From: Bryobacteraceae bacterium
GTDB lineage: Bacteria > Acidobacteriota > Terriglobia > Bryobacterales > Bryobacteraceae
Direction: 5' to 3'
NCBI GenBank assembly: GCA_041394945.1
Contig: JAWKHH010000004.1
Location: 62,001 to 126,000, forward strand
Length of the DNA: 64,000 nt
Program-made: the position numbers and the translations under genes
The notes under the pieces: generated by a model
Databases searched by the model: none
What the model saw: only the letters and a program-made list of their open reading frames with translations
What the model was told of the DNA's origin: nothing
Shown here: piece after piece, positions 1-8,347 of the stretch
Position numbering within the stretch: position 1 is the first letter of the stretch
Layout: each line of letters begins with the position of its first letter

Positions 1-400
1 CGTCGGAAAGAACCACCGCGAAAGGCTCGTTGCCGACGAGGTCCCGCGCGCGAAGGACGGCGTGTCCCAGGCCGAGCGCCTCTTTCTGGCGCACGTAGGC
101 GATATCGATCATGTCGGAGACGTCGCGCACGAGTTGGAGGAGATCAGTCTTATTTTTGGTTTCGAGCAGGTTTTCGAGTTCGAAACTCTTGTCGAAATGA
201 TCCTCGATCGCGGACTTGCCTCTGCCCGTAACGACGACGATGTTTTTGAGACCGGACTGGATCGCCTCTTCGACACCGTACTGGATCAGCGGCTTATCCA
301 CCAGCGGAAGCATTTCTTTGGGGAGCGATTTCGTGGCAGGAAGGAAGCGCGTGCCGAGTCCCGCGGCGGGGAAAACGGCCTTTCGGACCTTTTGAATCAT
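1..400 (-). CDS. galU: UTP-glucose-1-phosphate uridylyltransferase, partial
   Basis: The enzyme makes UDP-glucose from UTP and glucose-1-phosphate in the cytoplasm, feeding cell-envelope and exopolysaccharide sugars. Reading the minus strand from ATG at 400 gives 133 residues that begin MIQKVRKAVFPAAGLGTRFL. This contains the nucleotide-binding AAGLGTRFLPATK signature, then KSLPKEMLPLVDKP and IQYGVEEA, all typical of bacterial GalU. The 3' end runs off the left edge of the window, so only about the first 45 percent of a roughly 290-residue protein is visible. No strong ribosome binding site is seen. Identification is secure from the signature; the rest of the gene cannot be judged. Confidence 0.93.
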   Translation of the reverse strand, partial: MIQKVRKAVFPAAGLGTRFLPATKSLPKEMLPLVDKPLIQYGVEEAIQSGLKNIVVVTGRGKSAIEDHFDKSFELENLLETKNKTDLLQLVRDVSDMIDIAYVRQKEALGLGHAVLRARDLVGNEPFAVVLSD

Positions 401-472
401 CAGACTACAACTATTGTAGTGGAGGGTCCGTGTCAGTGCTGTGAAGCGGAAGTTGGGAATAGAAGGAGCGGA

Positions 473-493
473 AGACCCATTACGTACGGGTCT
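473..493. repeat. Small hairpin downstream of the YXWGXW gene
   Basis: AGACCC (473-478) and GGGTCT (488-493) form a perfect 6-bp inverted repeat around a 9-nt loop. It lies between the stop of the minus-strand YXWGXW gene and the start of galU. No T-run follows it, so it is at best a weak terminator. Confidence 0.3.
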
Positions 494-513
494 CCCGCAT
501 CAGGGGGGTGAGG

Positions 514-975
514 CTAGCGCCAGAAGCCGATGCTGAACGAAAACCCGCGCGGACCGCCTACCCACCGGCCGGGCACCCAGCGCGTGTGGCGGGCGGGCGG
601 GACCATCCATCGGCCCGGTACCCACGAATAGGCGCGGGCGCCCCAGTTCCAGTAGCCATTCACCCAAACGTAGCCGGGGCCGGGCGCGTAGCCCCGGTAC
701 TCGCGGCGCAGGGGCGGGGGTGCATACGGCACGTAGCCGGCGTAGGCAGGCGTCCGGTAGCCGACGTAGGCCGATGAGCCATAGCCATATGCGGGCGCGC
801 GATAGCTGTACGCCGGCGCCCGGTAGCTGTAGACTGGCGCGCGATGACCGTAGGCCGCTGGCGCCCGGTAGCTGTAGCGAGTCTTATGGTGACGGCCACG
901 ATCGTGGGCGGATGCGGGGAGCACCATCGCCATTGCCGCGACGGCCACGGGAAGAGAACCAAGTAGCTTTTTCAT
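514..975 (-). CDS. Secreted YXWGXW-type Tyr/Ala/Pro-rich repeat protein
   Basis: A 153-residue exported protein of unknown role. The ATG at 975 was chosen because AGGAGG lies about 12 nt upstream and it gives a clean signal peptide (MKKLLGSLPVAVAAMAMVLP, cut after PASA). The mature half begins with degenerate repeats of the type YSYRAPA and YGYGSSAY. The C-terminal part carries YVWVNGYWNW, WVPGRW and a second WVPGRW, which resemble the YXWGXW repeat family of Gram-negative exported proteins. The repeats are also visible in the DNA around 790-880. An open frame extends further upstream without a better start. It is probably periplasmic or outer-surface. No partner genes are evident. Confidence 0.72.
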   Translation of the reverse strand: MKKLLGSLPVAVAAMAMVLPASAHDRGRHHKTRYSYRAPAAYGHRAPVYSYRAPAYSYRAPAYGYGSSAYVGYRTPAYAGYVPYAPPPLRREYRGYAPGPGYVWVNGYWNWGARAYSWVPGRWMVPPARHTRWVPGRWVGGPRGFSFSIGFWR

Positions 976-1123
976 CGTCGAACACGACCTCCTGACCGTT
1001 GAACGCTCCACGCACAACATCTGTTTCCGCGCGTTGCGGAGAGATTGGCAAAAATCGTCGTGCGCCCGGTGGTGGATTTCGGCCGGTGGCCGCCAGGAGC
1101 CGCTCCCGGCGTACAATGCCGGA

Positions 1124-2125
1124 ATGAAGCGGCGAAATTTTCTTTCTCATACGGCGGCCACCAGCCTGGCAGCGGCACAGCAACCAGCGGCAACAGAGCG
1201 CAATTCGGACGGCGACGGGAGCACATCGTATCGGGCCGATGTGACGATCGAGCGGCGTTTGACCGGGAAGCCGCATCGCGGCAAGATGCTGGCCGCAATC
1301 CAGCCGCACTGCGACGATATTCCCATCTACGCCGGCGGCACGGTGCTCAAGCTGATCGATGAGGGATACCGGGGCATCCTGATCACGGCATCGAACGACT
1401 CCATGGCCGGCAATCTCGATCCGTCGATCGCGCAGACGCGTCGCGGCGGGGCCTCCTACGGGCAGATCGTTCTTGCGAACGAGCGCGACACGCAGGAGAT
1501 GGCGCGCCGGCTGGGGCTCGAGGAGGCGATCTTCCTGAACTACCCGAATCACAACATGGACGCTTGGCCGATCGTCGAGATGCGTGCGCGGCTGATCTTC
1601 CTGTTCCGGCTGTACAAGGTCGATACGATTCTCGTGTACGATCCTTCGGGGTTGTATGAGCGTAATCCGGACCACTACGTAATCGCCCGGGCGGCCGAGT
1701 CGGCGTTTTGGATGTCGAAGTCCGAGTGGGACTATCCGGAGCATTTCAAGGCCGGGCTCACTCCGCACGGTCCGAACACGGCTTACTATTTCGCTCGCGG
1801 ACCGCAGGTTGTGAACCGCGCGGTGGACATCGCCGATTTCGTGGACCGCAAGGTTTACGCGAACATGGCGAACGTGACTCAGGGTCCGGCCGGAGCGCGC
1901 GGAGCAGCGCTGCGTAAGCGCCTTGCGGCGGAGGGGAAGAAGCTGGGACTCCTCGGGTCAACCGATGAGGAGGCAAATCGCGCGTACACGAAGCAGTTCG
2001 CGCTGGAGCATGACCGGGCTCGCGGACGGGCGCATGGGCTCGAATGGGCGGAAGTGTACCACTACATCGGGCCGGACTCGTCGGCGGTGGATGAGTTTGT
2101 ACGCGCGAATGCGGAGGCGCTGTAA
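1124..2125 (+). CDS. PIG-L family deacetylase, exported
   Basis: A 333-residue member of the PIG-L/LmbE zinc-dependent N-deacetylase family, which removes acetyl groups from GlcNAc-type substrates. The usual PHPDD motif appears as PHCDD at residues 61-65, with His62 and the second Asp as likely zinc ligands; NPDHYVIARAAE further on supplies the later metal histidine. The N-terminus MKRRNFLSHTAATSLAAA resembles a Tat-type signal, suggesting export. ATG 1124 was preferred to the upstream non-ATG frame start because it begins this signal. The exact substrate cannot be told from sequence. Confidence 0.85.
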   Translation: MKRRNFLSHTAATSLAAAQQPAATERNSDGDGSTSYRADVTIERRLTGKPHRGKMLAAIQPHCDDIPIYAGGTVLKLIDEGYRGILITASNDSMAGNLDPSIAQTRRGGASYGQIVLANERDTQEMARRLGLEEAIFLNYPNHNMDAWPIVEMRARLIFLFRLYKVDTILVYDPSGLYERNPDHYVIARAAESAFWMSKSEWDYPEHFKAGLTPHGPNTAYYFARGPQVVNRAVDIADFVDRKVYANMANVTQGPAGARGAALRKRLAAEGKKLGLLGSTDEEANRAYTKQFALEHDRARGRAHGLEWAEVYHYIGPDSSAVDEFVRANAEAL

Positions 2126-2146
2126 ACCGGGCAGACCGGCTCCCGC

Positions 2147-2167
2147 GGCGCCGTTCCGGTCGGCGCC
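2147..2167. terminator. Candidate terminator between the PIG-L gene and clpP
   Basis: GGCGCC at 2147-2152 is repeated at 2162-2167 and can form a GC-rich stem with a 9-nt loop. It sits in the 41-bp gap between convergent genes. A T-rich stretch (tatttcgtttgtt) follows on the plus strand, although that stretch already overlaps the end of clpP. Confidence 0.35.
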
Positions 2168-2793
2168 TATTTCGTTTGTTCGCGCGAAGTCACCACGCGG
2201 TCGATAATGCCGTAGCCCACCGCCTGATCGGCTTCCATGATGTAGTCGCGGTCCACGTCGCGAGTGATGCGGTCCACGCCCTGGCCGGTGGCATCGGAGA
2301 GGATCTGGTTGAGCAACTCGCGCATGCGAAGGATTTCTCTTGCATGGATGTCGATATCGGAGGCCTGGCCGGCGAGTCCGCTCATCGAGGGCTGGTGGAT
2401 GAGAATCCGCGCGTGCGGAAGCGCGAAGCGCTTGCCCTTTGTGCCGCAGGCGAGCAGCACCGCGGCCATCGAAGCCGCCTGACCCACGCAGTAGGTGACG
2501 ATGTCGGGCTCGATGAGATTCATCGTGTCGAGAATCGCGAGCCCCGCCGTGATCGAGCCGCCGGGCGAGTTGATATAGAGCGAAATGTCTTTTTCCGGGT
2601 CTTCCGCAGCCAGGAAAAGCATCTGGGCAATGATCAGGTTGGCCACCTGATCGTCGATCGGCGTCCCCAGAAAAATAATATTTTCCTTCAAAAGGCGCGA
2701 ATAGATGTCAAACGCGCGCTCGCCGCGAGCCGTCTGCTCGACGACCATCGGAACCAGCACCGAATTCTGCGGCGGCACAATAAGATTGCTCAC
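2167..2793 (-). CDS. clpP: ATP-dependent Clp protease proteolytic subunit
   Basis: ClpP forms the double-heptameric serine protease chamber that works with ClpX or ClpA unfoldases in cytoplasmic protein turnover. The 208-residue length is standard. The catalytic serine lies in GQAASMAAVLL, the histidine in ARILIHQPS, and the aspartate in the RDYIMEADQAVGYGIID region. The start is GTG at 2793, with AAGGAG about 12 nt upstream. Unlike in many bacteria there is no tig or clpX beside it; the gene upstream on the same strand is the winged-helix/hydrolase fusion. A pair of 12-bp direct repeats lies in its leader. Confidence 0.96.
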   Translation of the reverse strand: MSNLIVPPQNSVLVPMVVEQTARGERAFDIYSRLLKENIIFLGTPIDDQVANLIIAQMLFLAAEDPEKDISLYINSPGGSITAGLAILDTMNLIEPDIVTYCVGQAASMAAVLLACGTKGKRFALPHARILIHQPSMSGLAGQASDIDIHAREILRMRELLNQILSDATGQGVDRITRDVDRDYIMEADQAVGYGIIDRVVTSREQTK

Positions 2794-2819
2794 GAAGCAG
2801 TTTTCTCCTTACAATCCAT

Positions 2820-2846
2820 CATAACCGGAGCGGGCATAACCGGAGC
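2820..2846. repeat. Direct repeat in the clpP leader
   Basis: CATAACCGGAGC occurs at 2820-2831 and again at 2835-2846, a 15-bp pitch. The repeats lie between the stop of the upstream hydrolase gene and the clpP ribosome binding site. They could be a regulator site or simple tandem duplication; the sequence does not resemble the CtsR heptamer operator. Confidence 0.4.
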
Positions 2847-2871
2847 CGGAGCGATCGCCGGGAGGAGTCCG

Positions 2872-4563
2872 TCAGGCGTGGGCCAGGCGGTACAGCCGCC
2901 AGGTCCGCTGCAGGTCCGGAATGTCGAGCGAGCCGGATTCTTCGAACCGGATGCCCGATCCCGCCACCAGATCCCGCACCGTGCTCGACGCCAGCACCGC
3001 GCCCGCGGTCGCCCGGCTGTGAATATCGCGCGCCACCTGGACGGCAACCCCGGTGACCCCACCCGAATCGATCCGGTCACACTCGCCGGTATGCACGGCG
3101 ATCCGGGCGCTGTTCGACGCCCGGGCGGCATGGCGCGCAATCGACGCCGCGCACCGCAGGGCGCGCGCCGGCCCGTCGAACGTAGCGAGAGGCCCCGAGC
3201 CGTCGATGCACGCAGGTTGGCCTCGGAACCATTCGATTTCCTGTAGCACCGCCTCGCGCAGGCGCCGCCGGCGTTCCCGCTCAAGATCCGTGGCCTGTGT
3301 CCCGGCGAACAGGTCGGAGTAGATCACTGTGGCGAGCACCGGCTCCGGGCGTGCCCGGTCTTCGATGCCTTGAACGTACGTCTCGATCTCGTCGAGAAAC
3401 TCGTCCTGATTGCCGGCGAACGGCAGATGGTCGGCGCCAGGGAATTCGACGAACCGCGCGCCTGGAATATGAGCGGCCACGTAGCGGCCCTCGTCGGCCA
3501 GAAGACATTGGTCGTCGGAGCGATGCAGCACGAGCGTCGGGACGCGCACGGCTTCGAGCACCGGCCGAACGTCGATGTCGGCGTTCATTTCCGTGAGCGC
3601 CACCGCCGCGCTCGGACTCGCGCCCATGCGCAGGTAGGCCGCCCACCAGGCGGCGAAGGCGGGATCGTCCATCAGCGACGGCGCCCGCGTGTCGATCCCT
3701 ACCGGGCCGCCCCACTCATGGCGGATCAATTCGAGGAACTGGCGATGTTCCTCGGGCGACCGCCCCCAAGGGTATGATTCGTCGCGAATCCGCTTGGCAT
3801 AAGTGCCGATCATGACGAGCCCGTGCGCCTTGTGCGGATAGGTCGCCGCGAACAGCGCGGACAGCGGACCGCCCTCGCTGATGCCGACGATTACGGCCCG
3901 CTGCGATCCGGCGGCTTCCATCACCGCGCGAACGTCGTCCATCCGCTGTTCGAGCGTGGGGAGTTGGTGGACGGGCACGCGGTCGGAGAGCCCGGTGCCG
4001 CGCTTGTCGAACAGGATGAGCCGCGAAAACCGAGCCAGCCGCCGCAGGAATCGCGCAAACCGGGGTTCCATCCAGAAGTACTCCAGATGCGAAACCCACC
4101 CCATCACGAACACAACGTCGATGGCGCCCGATCCGAGCACCTGGTAGGCAATATTGACATCGCCGCTCAGCGCATAGCGTGTGGCTGGCGGCGGCTCCGG
4201 TGCGGTTTCCGGAGCGGGTTCGGCGAGTGTGGGCGCCGCGGATTCGCCGTTGTCGGCGCCGGCCAGGAAGCGGTAGCCGCGGCGATGGCGGGTCTCGATG
4301 AACCGCGGCTGGCTCGGATCGTCGGAGAGGGCCTTACGAATCTCGCGAACCTGCACGGTGAGCGCATGGTCACTCACGAAGGTGCCCGGCCACAGGGAGT
4401 CGAACAACTCGTCCTTGCCCACCACCTGGCCCGGGCGGCAAGCCAGGTAGACGAGCACGTCCATCGCCTTCGGCGTGAGGAGCACCTCCTCCTGGTCCCG
4501 CCACAAACGCCTGTGGACGGAGTCCAGTTGGAACTCGCCAAAACGGATCGCGTGAGTCTCCAT
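2872..4563 (-). CDS. Winged-helix DNA-binding / alpha-beta hydrolase / class III cyclase-like fusion
   Basis: A 563-residue three-part protein. Residues about 5-98 are an OmpR/CadC-type winged helix (LTPKAMDVLVYLACRPGQVV, DHALTVQVREIRKAL, ETRHRRGYRF). Residues about 128-395 are an alpha/beta hydrolase with FDKRGTGLSDR, nucleophile Ser229 in GISEGG, Asp in HRSDDQ and His in GADHLPF. The C-terminal part resembles a class III nucleotide cyclase (VIYSDL, ATFDGPARALRCA, IAVHTGE), but the usual second metal aspartate in GDG is replaced (GSG), so catalysis there is doubtful. No membrane segment is seen. ATG 4563 begins the helix domain; an upstream GTG at 4599 is possible. Likely a one-component regulator whose ligand binds the hydrolase fold. 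Confidence 0.82.
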   Translation of the reverse strand: METHAIRFGEFQLDSVHRRLWRDQEEVLLTPKAMDVLVYLACRPGQVVGKDELFDSLWPGTFVSDHALTVQVREIRKALSDDPSQPRFIETRHRRGYRFLAGADNGESAAPTLAEPAPETAPEPPPATRYALSGDVNIAYQVLGSGAIDVVFVMGWVSHLEYFWMEPRFARFLRRLARFSRLILFDKRGTGLSDRVPVHQLPTLEQRMDDVRAVMEAAGSQRAVIVGISEGGPLSALFAATYPHKAHGLVMIGTYAKRIRDESYPWGRSPEEHRQFLELIRHEWGGPVGIDTRAPSLMDDPAFAAWWAAYLRMGASPSAAVALTEMNADIDVRPVLEAVRVPTLVLHRSDDQCLLADEGRYVAAHIPGARFVEFPGADHLPFAGNQDEFLDEIETYVQGIEDRARPEPVLATVIYSDLFAGTQATDLERERRRRLREAVLQEIEWFRGQPACIDGSGPLATFDGPARALRCAASIARHAARASNSARIAVHTGECDRIDSGGVTGVAVQVARDIHSRATAGAVLASSTVRDLVAGSGIRFEESGSLDIPDLQRTWRLYRLAHA

Positions 4564-4638
4564 GAGTGCCAAAACAACTATATGTGACGCCGGGCGCACA
4601 AGTGTATCGGGGATATACTGTTAAATACCTTCCCCGAG

Positions 4639-6738
4639 ATGAGTGAACCAGCCCATCCAATCTGGCAGAGCAAACCCGTCGCGCTGGACGATCCGAGCCT
4701 GTACGTCAATCGCGAGTTGAGCTTGCTTGCCTTTCAGGTACGAGTGCTCGAAGAAGCGCTCGACGAATCCAACCCGCTGCTCGAGCGGTTGAAGTTTCTT
4801 TCGATCCTTGGCTCGAACCTCGATGAGTTTTTCATGGTCCGCGTGGCCGGCTTGAAAAACCAGGTGGACGCGGGCGTTTACGATCCCGGCGCCGACGGAC
4901 TCACGCCGCTGCAGACGCTGAAGGCAATACGCCAGCAGTTTCTCGATATCGTCGCTCGCGCGCAGCAGTGCCGCCGCGATATTCTCGTTGAGTTGGCGGC
5001 CCGTGGCATTCGCGTCATGGGGTACCGGGAGTTGTCGGCCGCGCAGCGCGAAGCCGTCGACCGCTACTTTCACGGCACGATCTATCCCGCCCTGACGCCG
5101 CTCGCCGTCGACCCCGGCCGGCCTTTTCCGCATATTTCCAACCTCAGCCTGAACATCGCCATCCTTATTCGGGACCCGAAGGGCAAGGATCACTTCGCGC
5201 GCCTCAAGGTGCCCGACACCTTGCCGCAACTGGTTCCGCTGATGGCGCTCGCCCGCGGCAGCGCGCAGCCGCACACCTTCGTCTGGATCGAGCAGGTGAT
5301 CCAGGCGAACCTGCCGCTGCTGTTCCCGGGGATGCGGATCCTCGAGTCGCACATGTTCCGTGTGACCCGCGACGCCGACCACGAAATCCAGGAGCTCGAA
5401 TCGGGCGACTTGCTCGAAACGGTGGAAGAGAGCGTCCGACAGCGCCGCTTCGGCGACGTCGTGCGGCTGCAAGTGACGCGGGACATGCCGGCGTCCGTCG
5501 TCGACATCCTGAAACAGCACCTCCGCGTGGAGGACGCCGACGTCTACCCGATGGAGGACCCGCTCGCCCTGAGCCGGCTGCGCCACCTTGCCGCCGTACC
5601 TCGTCCGGAATTGAAGGATCCGCCGTTCGTTGCGGCGCCCCTCGCCGGCGTGGCCGCCGACGACGATATCTTCGCGACCATCCGCCGCGGCGACGTGCTG
5701 CTGCATCACCCGTTCGACTCTTTCCAGCCGGTGGTCGACTTCCTCCGGGTGGCGGCGCGCGACCCGCACGTGGTGGCGATCAAGATGACGCTTTATCGCG
5801 TCGGCGCCAACTCACCGGTGGTCGGCGCGCTGCTCGAAGCGCAGGAGCACGGCAAGCAGGTGGCGGTGCTCGTTGAGTTGAAGGCGCGCTTCGACGAGGA
5901 GAGCAACATCGAATGGGCGCGGGCGCTCGAACGCCAAGGCGTCCACGTCGTGTATGGATTGCTCGGCTTAAAGGTTCACGGAAAGGTAGCGCTGGTTGTG
6001 CGCCGCGAAGGCGACATCATGCGCCGGTACGTTCATCTCTCCACCGGCAACTACAACTCGGTGACGGCGCATCTCTACACCGACCTCGGGCTGTTTACCT
6101 GCGACCCCGATTTCGGCGCCGACGTCACCGACTTGTTCAACTACCTCACCGGGTACTCGGCGAAATCGGACTACCGGAAGCTGCTGGTCTCGCCGATCAC
6201 GCTGCGCCCGCGGCTCCAGCAGATGATCGAGCGCGAAATCGAACACGCCAGGGCCGGGCGCGAGGCGCGGGTTATTTTGAAGGTCAACTCGCTCGTTGAC
6301 GCGAAGATCATCCGCCGGCTTTACGAGGCCTCGCAGGCCGGCGTTCAGGTGGACCTGCTGGTCCGCGGCATTTGCTGCTTGCGGCCGGGCATTCCGGGCG
6401 TCAGCGAGCGGATCCGCGTGCGGAGCATCGTCGGCCGATTCCTGGAGCACAGCCGCATCTTCTACTTCCGCAACGGAGGCGAGGAGGAGATGTACATGGG
6501 GTCGGCGGACCTGATGCCGCGTAATATCGACCGGCGTGTGGAAGTGCTCTTCCCGGTGCAAAGCGCCGCAATGCGATCACGTATCCACGACGAGATTCTC
6601 GGAGTCTATCTGGCCGACCGTGCGAAGGCGCGACTGATGGCGTGGGACGGCAGCTACGAACGCGCCAGGCCGGAGCCCGATCGCGACCCCTTGAATGCGC
6701 AGCAGGAGCTCCTGCGCCGCCGGCTTCCGGGAACTTGA
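4639..6738 (+). CDS. ppk1: Polyphosphate kinase 1
   Basis: PPK1 reversibly transfers the gamma phosphate of ATP to inorganic polyphosphate. The 699-residue length matches the family (about 690). The N-terminal domain starts YVNRELSLLAFQVRVLEEA, a family hallmark, followed by LKFLSILGSNLDEFFMVRVAG. The autophosphorylated histidine is His466 in YVHLSTGNYN, preceded by GLKVHGKVALV. It heads a polyphosphate cluster with two PPK2 genes, the first of which starts 16 nt after this stop. A TATACT sequence at 4614-4619 is a possible -10 element, but no good -35 is seen. It is divergent from the winged-helix/hydrolase gene. Confidence 0.97.
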   Translation: MSEPAHPIWQSKPVALDDPSLYVNRELSLLAFQVRVLEEALDESNPLLERLKFLSILGSNLDEFFMVRVAGLKNQVDAGVYDPGADGLTPLQTLKAIRQQFLDIVARAQQCRRDILVELAARGIRVMGYRELSAAQREAVDRYFHGTIYPALTPLAVDPGRPFPHISNLSLNIAILIRDPKGKDHFARLKVPDTLPQLVPLMALARGSAQPHTFVWIEQVIQANLPLLFPGMRILESHMFRVTRDADHEIQELESGDLLETVEESVRQRRFGDVVRLQVTRDMPASVVDILKQHLRVEDADVYPMEDPLALSRLRHLAAVPRPELKDPPFVAAPLAGVAADDDIFATIRRGDVLLHHPFDSFQPVVDFLRVAARDPHVVAIKMTLYRVGANSPVVGALLEAQEHGKQVAVLVELKARFDEESNIEWARALERQGVHVVYGLLGLKVHGKVALVVRREGDIMRRYVHLSTGNYNSVTAHLYTDLGLFTCDPDFGADVTDLFNYLTGYSAKSDYRKLLVSPITLRPRLQQMIEREIEHARAGREARVILKVNSLVDAKIIRRLYEASQAGVQVDLLVRGICCLRPGIPGVSERIRVRSIVGRFLEHSRIFYFRNGGEEEMYMGSADLMPRNIDRRVEVLFPVQSAAMRSRIHDEILGVYLADRAKARLMAWDGSYERARPEPDRDPLNAQQELLRRRLPGT

Positions 6739-6754
6739 GGCGGCCTCTGCCAGC

Positions 6755-7588
6755 ATGCTCGAAAAGCTGAACTTGAACCGGAGTCTGTCGCGCGAGGAGT
6801 ACAAACGCGACATGCCCGCCCTGCAGCGGCGGCTCTACGATCTCGAAAAAGCCTGCTGGGATCACAGCGTCGCTTCGATTCTGCTGTTTGAAGGATGGGA
6901 CGCCGCGGGGAAGGGCGGCGCGATCTCCACGCTCACGCAGCGCCTGGATCCTCGCGGATTCAAACTCTACTCGATCGAACGTCCGCGTACGTTCGAGCAG
7001 AACCGCCCGTGGCTGTGGCGATTCTGGCTGAAGATTCCCAACCGCGGCGAAATGGTGATTCTCGACCACTCCTGGTACCGCCGGGTCCTCACCGACCGTG
7101 TGGAGAGCCGCGTTCCGCAAGCCGAGTGGCGCGCGGCCTACCAGGACATCAACGAGTTCGAGCGGATGCTCGCCGACGACGGCGTGGCCTTCGTGAAGTT
7201 CTTCTTCCATATCGCCCGCAAGGAGCAGCGGCGGCGATTCCGGAAGCTCGAGAAGAATCCACTCGAAGCGTGGCAGGTCACCCGCGCCGCCTGGCGACAG
7301 AACGAGCTCTACGACGAGTATCTGGAGGCCAGCGAAGAGCTGCTCGAGTTCACCGAAAGCGACGTCGCTCCGTGGACCATCGTCGAGGCGACATCCCGCT
7401 GGCATGCGCGCCGCCGCGTGTTCGAGACGGTGATCGACGCTCTGGAGAAAAGGCTCGGGGAGAACGCCCCGCCGCGAGTCGAGGAGGCCGAAGTCTCCCG
7501 CAAGGACGAGGAACTGCGCGACGCTCTCGACCTGCTCGATCAGATGGAAACCGCCACCGAAAGCCCCGATGAGGAGGGCCGGTCCTGA
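6755..7588 (+). CDS. PPK2-family polyphosphate kinase/phosphotransferase (first copy)
   Basis: PPK2 enzymes use polyphosphate to phosphorylate nucleotides, or run the reverse reaction. This 277-residue protein has the Walker A FEGWDAAGKGG, then LDPRGFKLYSIERP and the Walker B-like ILDHSWYRR, where most relatives have DRSWY. The acidic C-terminal tail (about 45 residues beyond the fold) is longer than in the second copy. ATG 6755 was chosen because it lies just after the ppk1 stop; a start at 6695 would overlap ppk1 by 44 nt. Its stop overlaps the next gene (TGATG), so the two PPK2 genes are translationally coupled. Subclass and nucleotide preference cannot be assigned from sequence alone. Confidence 0.9.
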   Translation: MLEKLNLNRSLSREEYKRDMPALQRRLYDLEKACWDHSVASILLFEGWDAAGKGGAISTLTQRLDPRGFKLYSIERPRTFEQNRPWLWRFWLKIPNRGEMVILDHSWYRRVLTDRVESRVPQAEWRAAYQDINEFERMLADDGVAFVKFFFHIARKEQRRRFRKLEKNPLEAWQVTRAAWRQNELYDEYLEASEELLEFTESDVAPWTIVEATSRWHARRRVFETVIDALEKRLGENAPPRVEEAEVSRKDEELRDALDLLDQMETATESPDEEGRS

Positions 7589-8340
7589 TGCTCGAGACGC
7601 TGGACCTTGGCCTGATTCTCACGCGCGACGAGTACGTGACCCAACTGGCGCGCCGCCAGATTCAGTTGCGCGAGCTCGGTCTTCAGGTGTACCTGCAAAA
7701 GCGCCCGGTGGTGATCGTTTTCGAAGGCTGGGATGCCGCCGGCAAGGGCGGCGCTATCAAGCGGATCACCGAAAAGCTCGACCCTCGCGGATACACGGTG
7801 TACCCGATCAGCGCCCCTCACGGCGAAGACCGCACCAAGCACTATCTGTATCGCTTCTGGCGCCGGGTGCCGGAGCGCGGCCAGATCGCCATCTTTGACC
7901 GTTCCTGGTACGGACGCGTGCTCGTCGAGCGCGTGGAAGGCTTCGCCACCGAAGCCGAGTGGAAGCGCGCGTTCAAGGAGATCAACTCCTTCGAACGGCA
8001 GTTGGCCGAGTTCGGCGCGATCATCGTCAAATTCTGGATGCACATCTCGCGCGAGGAACAATTGCGCCGGTTCGAGGAGCGCCAGCGGGTGGGCTACAAG
8101 GCATGGAAGCTCACCGACGAGGACTGGCGCAACCGGGAAAAGTGGGGCGCCTACGAGGAAGCCGTCGAAGAGATGCTGCTGCGCACGTCGACCCGTACCG
8201 CCGAATGGCACATGGTGGAAGCGAATGACAAATACTGGTCTCGCGTGAAGACGTTGTCCATCCTCGTGGACGCGTTGTCGTCGGGGCTGGGTTACACGCC
8301 CGGCGATCCGCTCTCGAAGGCGAAGCGGAAGCGGGGCTGA
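7588..8340 (+). CDS. PPK2-family polyphosphate kinase/phosphotransferase (second copy)
   Basis: A 250-residue PPK2 with Walker A FEGWDAAGKGGAIKRI, LDPRGYTVYPISAP and the canonical Walker B IFDRSWYGRVLVERVEGF. It starts at an ATG sharing one base with the previous stop. It differs from copy one in the Walker B segment and in the C-terminus, which ends in a lysine-rich tail (KAKRKRG). The pairing suggests either a hetero-oligomer or two enzymes with different acceptors. It converges with the TonB receptor gene, leaving only 4 bp between stops. Confidence 0.93.
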   Translation: MLETLDLGLILTRDEYVTQLARRQIQLRELGLQVYLQKRPVVIVFEGWDAAGKGGAIKRITEKLDPRGYTVYPISAPHGEDRTKHYLYRFWRRVPERGQIAIFDRSWYGRVLVERVEGFATEAEWKRAFKEINSFERQLAEFGAIIVKFWMHISREEQLRRFEERQRVGYKAWKLTDEDWRNREKWGAYEEAVEEMLLRTSTRTAEWHMVEANDKYWSRVKTLSILVDALSSGLGYTPGDPLSKAKRKRG

Positions 8341-8347
8341 TCGATCA
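8338..8347. repeat. Palindrome containing two convergent stop codons
   Basis: TGATCGATCA is a perfect 10-bp palindrome. Its left end is the TGA of the second PPK2 gene and its right end is the TGA, read on the minus strand, of the TonB receptor gene. There is no room for a separate terminator between the two genes. Confidence 0.6.
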
